Source of the DNA: Simmondsia chinensis
Taxonomy: Eukaryota; Streptophyta; Magnoliopsida; Caryophyllales; Simmondsiaceae
DNA length: 64,000 bases
Direction of reading: 5' to 3'
Assembly: GCA_018398585.1 (NCBI GenBank)
Contig: JAGTTD010000015.1
Span: 30,709,478 to 30,773,477 of the forward strand
Shown one piece after another: positions 34,701 to 44,225 of the stretch (position 1 is the first letter of the stretch; each line of letters begins with the position of its first letter). The notes under the pieces are model-generated. The model was given only the letters and a program-made list of their open reading frames with translations, was not told where the DNA came from and made no database searches. Made by a program: the position numbers and the translations under genes.

Positions 34701-37528
34701 CTGGGGATTTTGGAGCAAGGTGAATTTGAGATGACAAGTTTAACCCATGTAGGTAATTAATTCTGTAGACTTGGGATTTGCGTAGAGTCAACCCATTTTC
34801 AACACATTTAACTCGTTTATATAGTTATGTTAGGTTATTTTCAACAAAAATGGCCATCCATATAAGTAAGCGGGTAACCCATGCGTTAAGCATTTATTAT
34901 TTTGGTTTTCATGCAACAGTTCGGTTTCTATCTACCACTTCCTTACCCATTTAATAAACGAACTGGATTCTAGTTGACTCCTTTTCAAGGACTCCTCGTG
35001 TAATATGAACCCACACACGATACGAAGAACACATTTACCAACTATATTTTTACTAACTACTAAATGATCAAGGAATTCAACTACACTTTATAAGATGAAG
35101 AATCATGAAGATACCATTCCTTTCATAGAGACATAACACCCTTTTTCTAGGTAACCAAGATGTCGTATGCAGTCCTCAACTAATCACCGGATTGCAAACA
35201 CACCCACTCGGAAATTCCTTCTGTAACAAGTTAGAACTGACAGATGCCACAAATGGCTCGAAGAAATTGTTTGCACGACCTCATACCTAAATTACACAAT
35301 CAACTAGCTTCTTATAAGAGAGATATAAGCCAGTTCGAGAATTTCAAGCTAAAGGCACACTTAAATTCAGCTTATTTCCAGTCAGGTTCGGTCTCGAGAT
35401 GTTAAAGGCCCAAAGCAAGTTTTAATCAGTGAACCTTTTTCTGGTAGGGGAGGTATCCATATCAGCTTATGAACACTTTAAATAATTTGATTTAGAACTA
35501 ATATTTAGGTTCTTTATATTACACATATCAAATGTATGTTCACAATTCATCATTTATAGGTAGTTATAATTAGTGGCGGGGCTAGGACCTCAAGCCGGTT
35601 GAGTCAACTATAATAGGAATTATTATTTTAGTACTCCAGTGTGGGCATTGGCACTTATTTCTTATACTATTCGTAACTATAAAACACAATTAAATGTATT
35701 TTAGTATTCCAATGTGGGCAACCACCATTGGTTATAATCGTAAATAGGCAGAACCAAACTCATAATATAACGATTTTTCAAAAAGGGCTCTTAAGAGCAA
35801 CTGTTTAGATTGCTTGAAGTTTTAACCGGCCCTATTTCCAACCTTCATAGTAGTAAACACTTCCCCCATCATTACACCAAGAAGGAAATCCAATAACAAA
35901 CTCGCCACTCAACAATCACACCCTAAATAAGGGTTCAAGCAATCTAATTTCCAACCTTCCCTTAAAAAAAAAAACAAATTAATTTCACAATAAACAAAAA
36001 GTGCTAGCACTAGTTTCATCTCAAATGCTCTGCAATCTACAAATTCAACGACTCAACATCAAATCTCCTAATCATCATATTTCATGATAAAATTGACTTA
36101 TTTACACCGCTAGTCCTATATTTTGAAGTTTGTTCAAATTGGTCCCTCCTCTTTTTTTGGTTCAAAACAGTCCCTCATGTTTATAACTTTGTTCAAATTA
36201 GTACCTCATATGTTCTTTTTTTGTTGGATGTTGACTAAGTCAACCACTAATTTAAATATCTCATAAGATACTGTGGAGATTATCTCACTATTGTAGTAGG
36301 AGGATTTTTTCCAGCTTAATAGGAAATTATGCTTGTATGCTCTATGCTTTCATGTTTCTCAGGTTAGGGGTCCTCAGAAACAGCCTTCCGTTAGGGTAAC
36401 ACCCTGAAGAGATAAGGCTGCGTACATCCCACCCCTCCCAGACCCTGCTTATGCGGGAGCCCTTGAGCACTGGGTCTGTTGTTGTTGTTGTATGCCTATG
36501 AATAGAGTTCGCCTCTCTCTCTCTCTCGAGTCATCATTTCAACTCTTGGTATTCGTAACATGGAAAACTAGAGAACTTTGGTAACCCTCTCAGTTAATAC
36601 TACGGTTCTCAAGGCAATCTACCAAGGCAATAAGGCAAGTCCAGATCCAACTCCGCAATCGAGGTACTCCATAGACTTTTTTGTTATATTTATTACCTAT
36701 AAAATGGTCCTAAATGTTCTATTTTATGACAAAATTGATCTCTTATACTTTCAAATTTTACCTAATATCGGTCATAAAATATAACATTAAGGATCATTTG
36801 GACTAATTTCGGACAAAATTATAGATATTAGGGATCATTTTAAACAAAAGAAAAGACGAACTACCTATTTGAACAAAATTAACAACATCAGTCACCAACG
36901 GTGTGCAAAAAACTCCATTGAAATCACAATTATTTCAATTTAGCGACTAACTGACAAGCAAAAGATAAAGAAAACCGACGAAATACAAACTAATTTCACA
37001 ATCAACGAGACCTACTAGCACTAACTTCAACTCAAATTCTCCGCAATCTACAAATTTCAGCGATTAAACACCAAATCTTCTAATCATAACATAATATATC
37101 ATATTATAATCACAATTATTCAAACTAGCAACCAATGGACAAACAAAAAGATAGAGAAAACGGAATAATTACTGGCAACAGATGAAATCGCAGCCATTCA
37201 ATTAAGCACCAATGCCACAACGCCAAATATTTCATTTTATGACAAAACTGATTCCTTATCTTTTTAAGTTTACCTAATATCAGTCATAAAGTAGAACAAT
37301 AAGGATCATTTGTAATAATTTGAACAAAATTATAAACATTAGTGACCATTTTGAACAAAAGAAAAGACAAACTAACAATTTGAACAACATTAACAACATA
37401 GGGACCAATCGCGTAAATAACTCAGTTAAAATCACAATTATTCAATCCAGCAACTAACTGACAATAAAGAGAGAGAGAGAGAGAGAGAAACCCGAAGAAT
37501 TACTGGCAACAGATGAAATTGCAGCCAT
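25774..37528 (-). CDS. Receptor-like Ser/Thr protein kinase, ALE2/At4g02010 type, 727 aa
   Basis: Single-pass plasma-membrane kinase. Eight coding exons, minus strand: 37504-37528, 33991-34422, 32752-33129, 32103-32315, 29286-29657, 28093-28336, 27272-27419, 25774-26145; 2184 nt, all phases agree. Domains: N-terminal hydrophobic segment ([14 protein letters not shown], about 20-35), Pro/Ser-rich stretch to about 150, a Cys-containing extracellular module ([26 protein letters not shown]; 153-278) typical of this family, one membrane helix ([20 protein letters not shown], about 305-330), then the kinase: LGEGGFGRV (about 390), [13 protein letters not shown] (about 510), [32 protein letters not shown]. 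Catalytic Lys, Asp and DFG are all present. The tail ends [11 protein letters not shown] as in At4g02010 (725 aa, from memory). The first exon (MAAISSVA) is inferred; without it, translation could start at MLWLFVSY within exon 2. Introns hold many transposons. Confidence 0.9.
26224..26625. mobile_element. MITE family G in the last kinase intron
   Basis: Ends aggggtgtaaagaagccgac and ctcatatacaaccct are inverted, arms full of GAGCTCAAG/CTTGAGCTC words (aaattgagctcaagccttga). Oriented imperfect palindrome of about 400 bp. Confidence 0.6.
26868..27215. mobile_element. MITE related to the 14222 element
   Basis: Starts taggctccatttggttcaag and ends gaaaacgtttcccattaatc, with complementary arms around gaaaagattttccatatagc / catggagaacattttccata. 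Located in a kinase intron. Confidence 0.5.
27505..27968. mobile_element. MITE family G in a kinase intron
   Basis: Ends aagggtgtaaataagtcaag and ttttgtttacaccct, inverted. The arms carry tcaagctcgataagttct and tcgttaagtttattaagctt. It starts about 85 bp upstream of the 27272-27419 exon. Confidence 0.6.
28430..29280. mobile_element. MITE family F interrupted by a 5S-headed SINE
   Basis: Ends gggctggtaaaattctcatt and gtcgtgtcaaattttacta are inverted family F ends. The interior contains a local tandem duplication of about 90 bp (gactaccaaaatatatataa units) and, at 28802-29044, a complete SINE. All within the kinase intron 28337-29285. Confidence 0.6.
28802..29044 (-). mobile_element. 5S rRNA-headed SINE, complete
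   Basis: A perfect 19-bp target duplication, ttactagactaccaaaata, at 28783-28801 and 29045-29063. On the minus strand the head reads 5S rRNA (ccggatcccattagaactat, gttaagcgtgcttgggcgag, gtgatctcctgggaagtcc) and continues into the RTE-like tail (aggttgggggcactgggaaa, cctgagtaggcgggagcc). Confidence 0.9.
29937..30093 (+). mobile_element. RTE/SINE tail copy with target duplication
   Basis: Flanked by cttcatcctaaac at 29924-29936 and 30094-30106. Reads ggggatccccggaaatagtc, ggtaaggctgcatacatccc with an expanded C run (30006-30024), tgctcaggcgggagcccttg and (TTG)n. It lacks the 5S head, so it was truncated at insertion. Confidence 0.8.
30840..31140. mobile_element. MITE family E copy followed by an RTE/SINE tail fragment
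   Basis: 30850-31075 has acctgtttggtatcattttc on the left and gggaaccaaacatgcattta on the right. 31085-31140 is a short tail remnant (aaggagcctttgagacactt, then TTG repeats). Kinase intron. Confidence 0.5.
31380..31605. mobile_element. MITE family E copy in a kinase intron
   Basis: ggcctgtttgatatcgttat at the left is mirrored by gcactaccaaacggc at the right, with arms tggattttttagaaactaaa / cttggtttttagtttcgcaa. The rest of 30107-32102 shows no other feature. Confidence 0.55.
32400..32695. mobile_element. Foldback family C fragment in a kinase intron
   Basis: gggaatttatcacttaggta, gttgggtcgtttattactta and tatcaatcaagtatcctctg are left-arm family C phrases; the right arm is missing. Confidence 0.45.
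33280..33880. mobile_element. MITE family G, longest copy
   Basis: Ends taggggtataaacaaacatt and gcattttacacccct are inverted; arms contain repeated gctcgataacgagcttgact / gtagcaagttcagcaagctc units, including an internal direct duplication (aactcaaatagcgtagctc and aactcaaatagctcagctc). Located in the kinase intron 33130-33990. Confidence 0.6.
34645..35050. mobile_element. MITE family F copy in the first kinase intron
   Basis: agatagcaaaatctgacaca and cgatacgaagaacacattta form the inverted ends; inner phrases gtttaacccatgtaggtaat and cccatttaataaacgaactg match the 23655 copy. Confidence 0.55.
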
Positions 37529-37560
37529 TCAATTGAGCACCGACGCCACCGATGCAATTT
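35930..37560. repeat. Degenerate tandem repeat, three units of about 0.4-1 kb spacing
   Basis: Units share ctgcaatctacaaattcaac (36031, 37042), accaaatcttctaatcat (37071; similar at 36059), ctaatatcggtcataaaata (36760; similar at 37272) and ttactggcaacagatgaaat (37169, 37500). They differ by about 10-20%. The rightmost unit contains the inferred kinase start exon and the middle unit repeats it. The first unit is interrupted by an RTE tail at 36300-36495. Confidence 0.65.
36300..36492 (+). mobile_element. RTE LINE/SINE 3' tail
   Basis: ggttaggggtcctcagaaac, gataaggctgcgtacatccc, acccctcccagaccctgctt and ctgttgttgttgttgta; the upstream 60 bp (atgctctatgctttcatgtt) matches the RTE 3' UTR. It sits in the first kinase intron. 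Confidence 0.7.
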
Positions 37561-37905
37561 CAAAGAGACAGATTCACACAGATCTGATCAATTCCGATGA
37601 CAAATCCACAGCAGAGTAAAAAGCAACGAAACTTGAAAAGTAAGCAACAAAAAAGCACTAAGAACAGCAGGAGCAGTAACCGCCATGGATGAACAGATTC
37701 GAATGGAACAGCAATTGAAAAAGCACTGTAATTGATAACAGTAACGGCAGTTGCCGGAATTCGAACGCCATTGTTGACTGGTGGAGCTCGAAGGGAGGAG
37801 AGAGAAAGTGAGCGGATCGAAAGGAGCGGAGGATAGAGATATAGAGAGAGAGAAAGGGGGTTACAGTGCAAGTGCAGCAGCTTTTTCGGTTTGTGTTTTG
37901 GGGGA
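37529..37905 (-). other. 5' leader exon of the receptor-like kinase
   Basis: Minus strand shows a CT-rich start, then an upstream frame MAFEFRQLPLLLS... of 37 codons (about 37811 down to 37698), then the inferred start codon at 37528. The donor after 37504 is CCA|GTAATT. A TATA-like TTATAAG lies at about 37922-37929. Upstream frames of this size could limit translation (inference). Confidence 0.5.
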
Positions 37906-37999
37906 AGTATGGCATTTGGAGCCCTTATAATTATAATTATTATTAATTAATAAAATAGAAAAATATAAAAAAAATTAAATTAGCTTCATATAAATTTTT

Positions 38000-38945
38000 G
38001 GATTATTTATGCTAAAAATTCCTATACTTTGTTCATTATATTAATTTAGTTCTTATACTTTTAATTGTGTCGTTTTAGTGGCCTCGATTGAGGATAAATT
38101 AAGGGAGCAACGTTTGAGGTGGTTCGATCATGTTAGGAGAAGACCGTCCACTGCTCCAGTAAGGAGATGCAAACAACCCCATACTACGCTGGGGAGGAGA
38201 GGGAGAGGCAGGCTAAGAAGAGATAGTTGGAGACGATCCGACAAGACCTCACCCAACTGAACCTACGGGAGAAGCTGGCCTTAGATAGAGCTCGATGGAG
38301 GACTAGCATAAGGGTAGCCGATGTAGCGGCTTAGACTACGGCATCTAATTATTGCTTGAACTAGTGCTTCTAGGTCTTGCTGCCTCGGTGGTGCACTTAT
38401 TTGCTTATATTTGCACTTGAGCACCTGCCGATTGTTTGTCTGTAATTGCATTCCACTGAGTGTTGCTTCGTTATGCTTGGCTTGTGCTATGTGCTGCTCT
38501 AATATTATGTTGCTTTCATGCTTACAGGCTACTACGATTCCATGATGACACGATCCTCAGGTTGGGGGTACTTAGGAACAGCCTCCCTTTAAAGTAGTAC
38601 CCTAAAGGGGGGGAAGGCTGCATACATCCACCTTCCTAGACCCCGCTCAAGCGGGAGCCCGCACTGAGACTGTCGTACAATCAAAATATGTCAATTTAGT
38701 CCTTAGAGAAATATTTATGTTAAGGTTTTAATGAAATTTTTTATGGTTCGACAATGAATTGGATTAAATTGAGTAAACAGATGAATTTATAATAAGTTAC
38801 TTACATCTAATATAATTTTATCATTAACATAATTTAAATTTGACGCATTTTGAATTGTCCGGGGACTAAATTGATACAATTAAAAGTACGAGGATCAAAT
38901 TGACACAATGGGCAAAGTACAAGGACTTTTGACATAAATAACTCA
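38000..38945. mobile_element. Foldback family B split by an RTE LINE
   Basis: Left part 38005-38078 (ctatactttgttcattatat, ttaattgtgtcgttttagt) and right part 38681-38945 (aatatgtcaatttagtcctt ... gacacaatgggcaaagtaca, aggacttttgacataaataa) together make one family B element. Confidence 0.7.
38079..38680 (+). mobile_element. RTE-clade LINE, 5'-truncated, inserted in a foldback
   Basis: Coding remnant [30 protein letters not shown], then frameshifted RGRGRLRR and EKLALDRARWRTSIRVAD-like sequence, followed by the 3' UTR (gtttgtctgtaattgcattc, tatgtgctgctctaat) and tail (ggttgggggtacttaggaac, gctcaagcgggagccc). The TTG end is decayed. Confidence 0.8.
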
Positions 38946-38974
38946 AAACATTAAATTAGTCTTATATAAATTTT

Positions 38975-40305
38975 TTGGAATTATGTATCCCGAGGTTTGA
39001 AGATTTATCATCTAAATATCCAATGTTTCAATATATACATGAGGTACCCTGAGATTTAAAAATTTTATCTCTTATGTACCCTGAAGTTTAAAACTTTTAT
39101 CAATTAAATACTCTTTACCAAAATTTGATAGATTTTTATTAGAAATTTATAACGTGAGAAATAATTATAATAATACATAAACTTTCCTTATAATAATATT
39201 GTGGTTATTTCTGTTGGAAAAAATTCACATATCGAGCACAACGGAAGCGAAAAACAACAAAAATGAACATACTATATTTTTACGTGAAAACTCACTCTCA
39301 ACTAGAGGGTAAAACCACGGGATCCAAAGGGGTACCAAATCTACTATAAAATTTAGGAATTATAATCTCTAATCATTACCTCCAAAACCCCATATTACAA
39401 TCATCATCCTACACATGTGACTATTACACGGTAAACCACCAGCCCTCGAATCAATGTAGCTTTGCACGACAAGCCACCAGCCCTCCCGCAAAGTAGTTTT
39501 GAACAGAGGAAGCTATAAAAAACTCTCTTCAACACTTTCAATGAAGGCATCTGAGTATGACTCTCTTCATACTCGAGGTGCACCACTCTCACATGTCACT
39601 CCAACATGACTCTCTTCATGTTCGGGTAAACTCACTTAACATCAAAACCTCACAAACACTCATGTACATTTTTCACTAATTTTCTCCCACCTACCCGGGT
39701 GCCCCTCGGGCACCCCTTTACAGCACCCAACTCTTCTCTACATTTTTCTGTCTCTCTCTTTTCCTCTCTACTCCACTCTACACTCCACAACACGTCCTTT
39801 TATTACAAATGACACCAAGACAAAAAATGACAATAAGACATATTAGTTTACTTGTTGAAGTAAACTCCCCAACCTATACATGTACCCTATAACTTATACA
39901 AGTAAACTTTCCATTTTTCTTTTCCTTTTTCACCTTTTTACATATATGAATTTTGAGGTGAAAAAACATCCCAACAATTTGTCTTAAAATACTAATATGA
40001 CACATTATTTTGCTATTATATTGATGTCTTACGTCATAATTTTTGTGAACGTTTTCTATAATCAGCCTTATTCTCATTAAAAATATTGATATAGCTCATA
40101 TGTATCGTTGTAATTATGCATCATATCAGCATTTTATGGTGAAAATTAATTGGTTTTTAACAAAAATTCACTAAGTCCTGACATAGATTTCCTAAGTCAT
40201 AAAACTTTAAAATTTTAATATACCTTATTATATATATTGAAATATTAAAATCTTGATGCAATAAATGTCCAAACCTTAAGTACCTGAGTGATAAGTTCCC
40301 TTTTT
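38975..40305. mobile_element. Foldback family C interrupted by a solo LTR
   Basis: Left arm 38995-39205 (tgaagatttatcatctaaat, acttttatcaattaaatact) and right arm 39977-40305 (tcataaaactttaaaatttt, ttaagtacctgagtgataag) belong to one family C element. Confidence 0.55.
39212..39976. mobile_element. Probable solo LTR (Copia-like), 765 bp
   Basis: Starts TGTTGGAAAAAATTCAC and ends CATCCCAACA, with LTR-like content (cgagcacaacggaagcg). The flanks are atttc (39207-39211) and atttg (39977-39981), a 5-bp duplication with one mismatch. No internal domain or second LTR nearby. Confidence 0.65.
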
Positions 40306-41401
40306 TTTTTTTTTTTAACATTGTATTAATCTAGCGCTTAATTTGTAAGAGAAATGCATGACTAGCCAAAATGAATATTTTTGACATTAAACTAGGCATT
40401 GGCTAATTTTTTTTAGCAGTAAATTATGAAGTTTGAAACTCACTTGCCACCTTATAAGTGAAGAAAATTTAGATAATTTTTAATATAAGAAAATAATTGA
40501 TAAAATATCATACTCTTCCTATAGAAAATTTTTAACATTATGCTTACGAAAGTAAAAAATGATTTTGTACTAAAAGATGAATATTTTCAGCTTCGAACTA
40601 AACAAGAACTAATTTTTAGCATTGTATGATGTCTGGCATTTCCCAATATGCTTATAAACCTTAAATGACTGTAACTTTTATGCAATGATGTTTTAAGTTG
40701 CTTTGAGTATTATAGCTGTTAATTATTATGGTGACATGATGTTTTAAGTTTTCTTCCCCTTTTCACTGTGCAGCTTGATTCTACAACAAATAAATCAGTC
40801 ATGTACATGGATATTCTCTATCATAATCCAATGTATTTTTTGTTGTAAATGATAGCGTGGAACAAGGTTTTGAAAAATATATAGGTTCTAGTCCGATAAC
40901 TTTTTATTGGAATTCAACTAATTTTTACCAGGGTGCTAACATAACACATATATATTACAGTAATCAATGCGACATCAGCAATTTCTGTCTAAAATTCTTC
41001 ATATTTTTATGGAGACTTAATAAATTGGAGGATACTTAGATAATAAAACTTAATTAACTTTTACAGATGTAAGTATAGTGCTACTGACCGCAACCATATT
41101 TTTTACTATATTTTCTGTATCTTGCCACCGTTGTGTTTGATATCACCATCGTACAAAGGTCAAAATGATAGAATTATATTTTTCTATGTCAGTGTTTTTG
41201 GAGTTATTATAAGTATAAATGTAATCAAGTATAATTTTTATATAAGTCAACCAACTTTTAACTATTTTTATACAAAATCGAATCATACACAAACACATTA
41301 ATATTTTTTTTAATCATCTAACTTTATTCTGCTAACTATAAATGTACGTTAACATAACATGACACAGAATACCATACATTAAATTTTAATTAATATAATA
41401 A
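40306..41401. other. Intergenic, nothing recognised
   Basis: AT-rich DNA after a T run at 40302-40317. I find no gene, RNA or clear repeat terminus; the 60-codon frame at 40857 has no family resemblance. Confidence 0.4.
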
Positions 41402-41410
41402 AATATATAA

Positions 41411-42760
41411 GGGTAATTTACGTTTTACTACTCCTAGGTTTTTTGAAATAATAAAAAAGATTGTGACCCTTTTGAATTATTAAAAAGACTTATAAGTTTT
41501 TGTCGAATTAATAAAATGTTCTTTGTGTTTTTGTCATATTAATGTAAAGATCTCTCTCTGGAATGATGGCGTCATTTTTGATAGAGCTGATATAACAACT
41601 ATTTTTTATTAACACGACTATAAAATGACCTCATATTCAAAAACAAACAAACAAACACACAGGATATCATTGAGATTGCAAAATACAGCGTTGCTATATG
41701 GATTAAGGCAGTTAATGAAGATCTTCCCTACACTATCCAACAAATCATAGCAGATATCGATACGGTATCAAAATGGAAGAGAACGAATAGCTCAAGATTT
41801 AAAATCAAGTGGTCACCTCCTGAAAGAGGATCTCTGAAATGGAATGTGGATGGATCGTCATCAGGGAAGCCGAGAGATGCCGGAGTGGGTGGTGTCCTCA
41901 GAGATTGGCAAGGTAACATTCTTTGTGTGTTCTCGGTTCTGATTGGGACCAAAGATTCAAACTTTGCTGAGATCGAAGCTATAAGATTAGCTCCTGAGCA
42001 CTGCTACCAAGATGATAGCATCAAGAGTAACAGACTTATAATCGAATCTGACTCAAGGAATGCAATTTCATGGGCAAATAACCTTGATTCATTTCCTTGG
42101 ACGATGAATTTTGCTATCAACAAAATCCAGTTGCTTCGAACATAATTTCCCTAAGTCTCCATCGTACATCAGAAGAGAGAAGCAAATCAGTTAGCTGACT
42201 CACTAGCAAAGAATGCTGTTCTAAGAAGCTCCTCCTTGCTTGCTTGGCTACGATAGTTGACTACAGTTATTTGTGAATTGATGTGTATTGTGGGATCCTT
42301 CTATTTTGATGTTCATGTTATCCACATTTTGCTCAGGGTGGATTGCTTTTGTTGTTTTGATTGGGTGCTCCAATGTAATTAAACTTATGTACATTTTTGT
42401 GATTAATGAAAGTTCAATTATCAAAAAAAAAAAAAAACACTACTATAAAATGACAAAAATAGCATTCGATAACCATATTTTTAAACAAATTAAGCAAAAA
42501 TAGATAGTTTTTACACAATATAATATCTCAAATTTCGTGCTTATAAAGTAAAAATGATGGTACTAAAGGATACTTTTGTCATTTTACTGTAACATTACTA
42601 AAAAAGCAGTTGTCACATGTGCCTGAAAAATGATGTCATCACACCGAAGAGAGTCCTTTTTATTAATACAACAAAAACTTATAAACTTTTTTATTAATTT
42701 AAAAAGATCAGTCCCTTTTATTATTTCAAAAATATCAGAATATTAAAATATAAATAATCC
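41411..42760. mobile_element. Foldback family D copy B with a nested L1 tail
   Basis: Ends gggtaatttacgttttact and aaatataaataatcc are inverted; flanks aatatataa (41402-41410) and aatatatat (42761-42769) form a 9-bp duplication with one mismatch, which points to the Mutator superfamily. Removing the L1 insert leaves about 530 bp. Confidence 0.7.
41630..42434 (+). mobile_element. L1-type LINE 3' fragment (RNase H domain) with poly(A)
   Basis: Encodes a C-terminal RNase H-like region: KWNVDGSSSGKPRDAGVGGV, LRDWQGNIL, FAEIEAIRLA, IIESDSRNAI, then, after a frameshift near 42143, EANQLADSLAKNAV and a stop at 42254. A 170-bp 3' UTR ends in 14 A's. The 19-bp duplication aacacgactataaaatgac (41611-41629) / aacactactataaaatgac (42435-42453) has one mismatch. 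5'-truncated and dead. Confidence 0.9.
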
Positions 42761-42774
42761 AATATATATATGAT

Positions 42775-43075
42775 GTCATTCTTATGAGATGGTGAGAATG
42801 TGAAAGGGGCGAATCTTGGCCTTCCATTGTAATGCACGATCAAGATTTGTTGGATATTAAAAAAATAACAATTCATGGCCCATACCCCTTCATGGGGTAG
42901 AAAGAAAGAAGGGGTAAGAGAGAGAAATTATTTTTTTCCGATACTCCACAAATCTTTGCTGCAAATTTTTTTTTTTTTTTAATATCCAATAAATCTTAGC
43001 CGTCAATTGCAATAGAGGGTCAGGATTCACCCCTCTCACGCTCTCATAAGAACGCTACCCTATATACAATAACAA
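42775..43075. mobile_element. Foldback MITE, about 300 bp
   Basis: Left arm cattcttatgagatggtgag, aaaggggcgaatcttggcct, atttgttggatatt pairs with right arm aatatccaataaatcttagc, tcaggattcacccctctcac, ctcataagaacgctaccc. The loop includes a T run at 42967-42980. Its right arm is part of the tandem duplication at 43 kb. Confidence 0.65.
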
Positions 43076-43871
43076 CAACAGTCTCAGTGTCCCAAGAGCT
43101 CTCGCATAAGCAGGAAACGTTACCATATGTGTATATATATATATATTTAAGAAATACATCTAATTTTTAACCTAAAAAAGGAGAGTATACAACAACAACA
43201 ACAGCAACCCAGTGCCACACGGGCTCCCCCATACGCAGGGTCTGGGGGGTGGATGTGCGCAGCCTTCTCCCTTCAGGTGCTACCCTAAAGGGTGATTGTT
43301 TCTGAGGACCCCCAACCTGAGGAATATGTCATCATGGAAGTATATAAAGGCCTTTCCCATCTCTAAAAACAATAATGCTAGAAGTCACGAGCCTTTGACC
43401 CACGAAATTGGGGGGAAAAGAAAAATTTAAGACTTAGCCATTAATTGCAATAGAGGGTCAGGATTCACCCCTCTCACGTTCTCATAAGAATGCTACCCTA
43501 TATACAATAACAACAACAGTCTCAGTGTCCCAAGAGCTCTCGCATAAGCAGGAAACGTTACCATATGTATATATATATATATATATTTAAGAAATACATC
43601 TAATTTTTAACCTAAAAAAGGAGAGTATACAACAACAACAACAGCAACCCAGTGCCACACGGGCTCCCCCATACGCAGGGTCTGGGGGGTGGATGTGCGC
43701 AGCCTTCTCCCTTCAGGTGCTACCCTAAAGGGTGATTGTTTCCGAGGACCCCCAACCTGAGGAATATGTCATCATGTAAGTATATAAAGGCCTTTCCCAT
43801 CTCTAAAAACAATAATGCTAGAAGTCACGAGCCTTTGACCCACGAAATTGGGGGAAACGAAAAATTTAAGA
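42995..43871. repeat. Recent tandem duplication, two units of 438 bp
   Basis: Unit one about 42995-43432, unit two about 43433-43871. aatagagggt recurs at 43011 and 43449, and the units differ at only a handful of positions (cacgctctca/cacgttctca, gtgattgtttctgagg/ccgagg, an AT-repeat length change). Each unit has two minus-strand RTE/SINE tails (caacaacagtctcagtgtcc; caacaacaacagcaaccca). Confidence 0.85.
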
Positions 43872-43962
43872 CAAAAAAACAAGTGGGTGTGGGGATTCGA
43901 ACTCCACACCTCTCGCGTGTTGGGCAAATCCCTCACCATCTGAGCTACAACATCTTTATAAA
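43800..43962 (-). mobile_element. tRNA-derived SINE
   Basis: Minus strand: box A TAGCTCAGATGGTGAGG and box B GGAGTTCGAATCCCC about 40 bp apart, then a body ending cgtgacttctagcattattg. The anticodon arm is not intact, so it is a SINE head rather than a tRNA gene. The 3' body is also present in the first 438-bp unit, without the head. Confidence 0.6.
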
Positions 43963-44225
43963 ACACTCAGATAAATAAAATATTTAAATAAATTTTGATA
44001 ATATCACCTCGTATCCTCTCATGTCCCATTTTCTCGTGACATATAGCACTACTCCTCTGAAAAAGGAGAGTATATTACTAGGAATGAGAGTGGACCAAAC
44101 AAACTACCAAATTGGGAGGGGTAAAACCGTAATATTCGATCTTCGTACGTTTTTATATTCAACGGTCTACGCATTTGTTACTTTCTTACATCTCTCTCTT
44201 CTTTACAGTATATATACATTTACTT

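Noticed and set aside
41846..42145. RNase H-like protein as a host gene
   Set aside because: It is 5'-truncated, frameshifted, followed by poly(A) and bracketed by a 19-bp duplication, so it is a dead L1 insertion.
43201..43216. Short (CAACAA)n arrays as possible CRISPR or regulatory repeats
   Set aside because: They are the simple TTG-type ends of RTE/SINE tails in reverse orientation; no spacer-repeat structure exists and the genome is eukaryotic.
43885..43960. Possible tRNA genes (also at 18470, 12540, 58890, 59800)
   Set aside because: Box A and B are recognisable, but no complete cloverleaf or sensible anticodon arm can be folded, and the sequences continue into shared SINE bodies.
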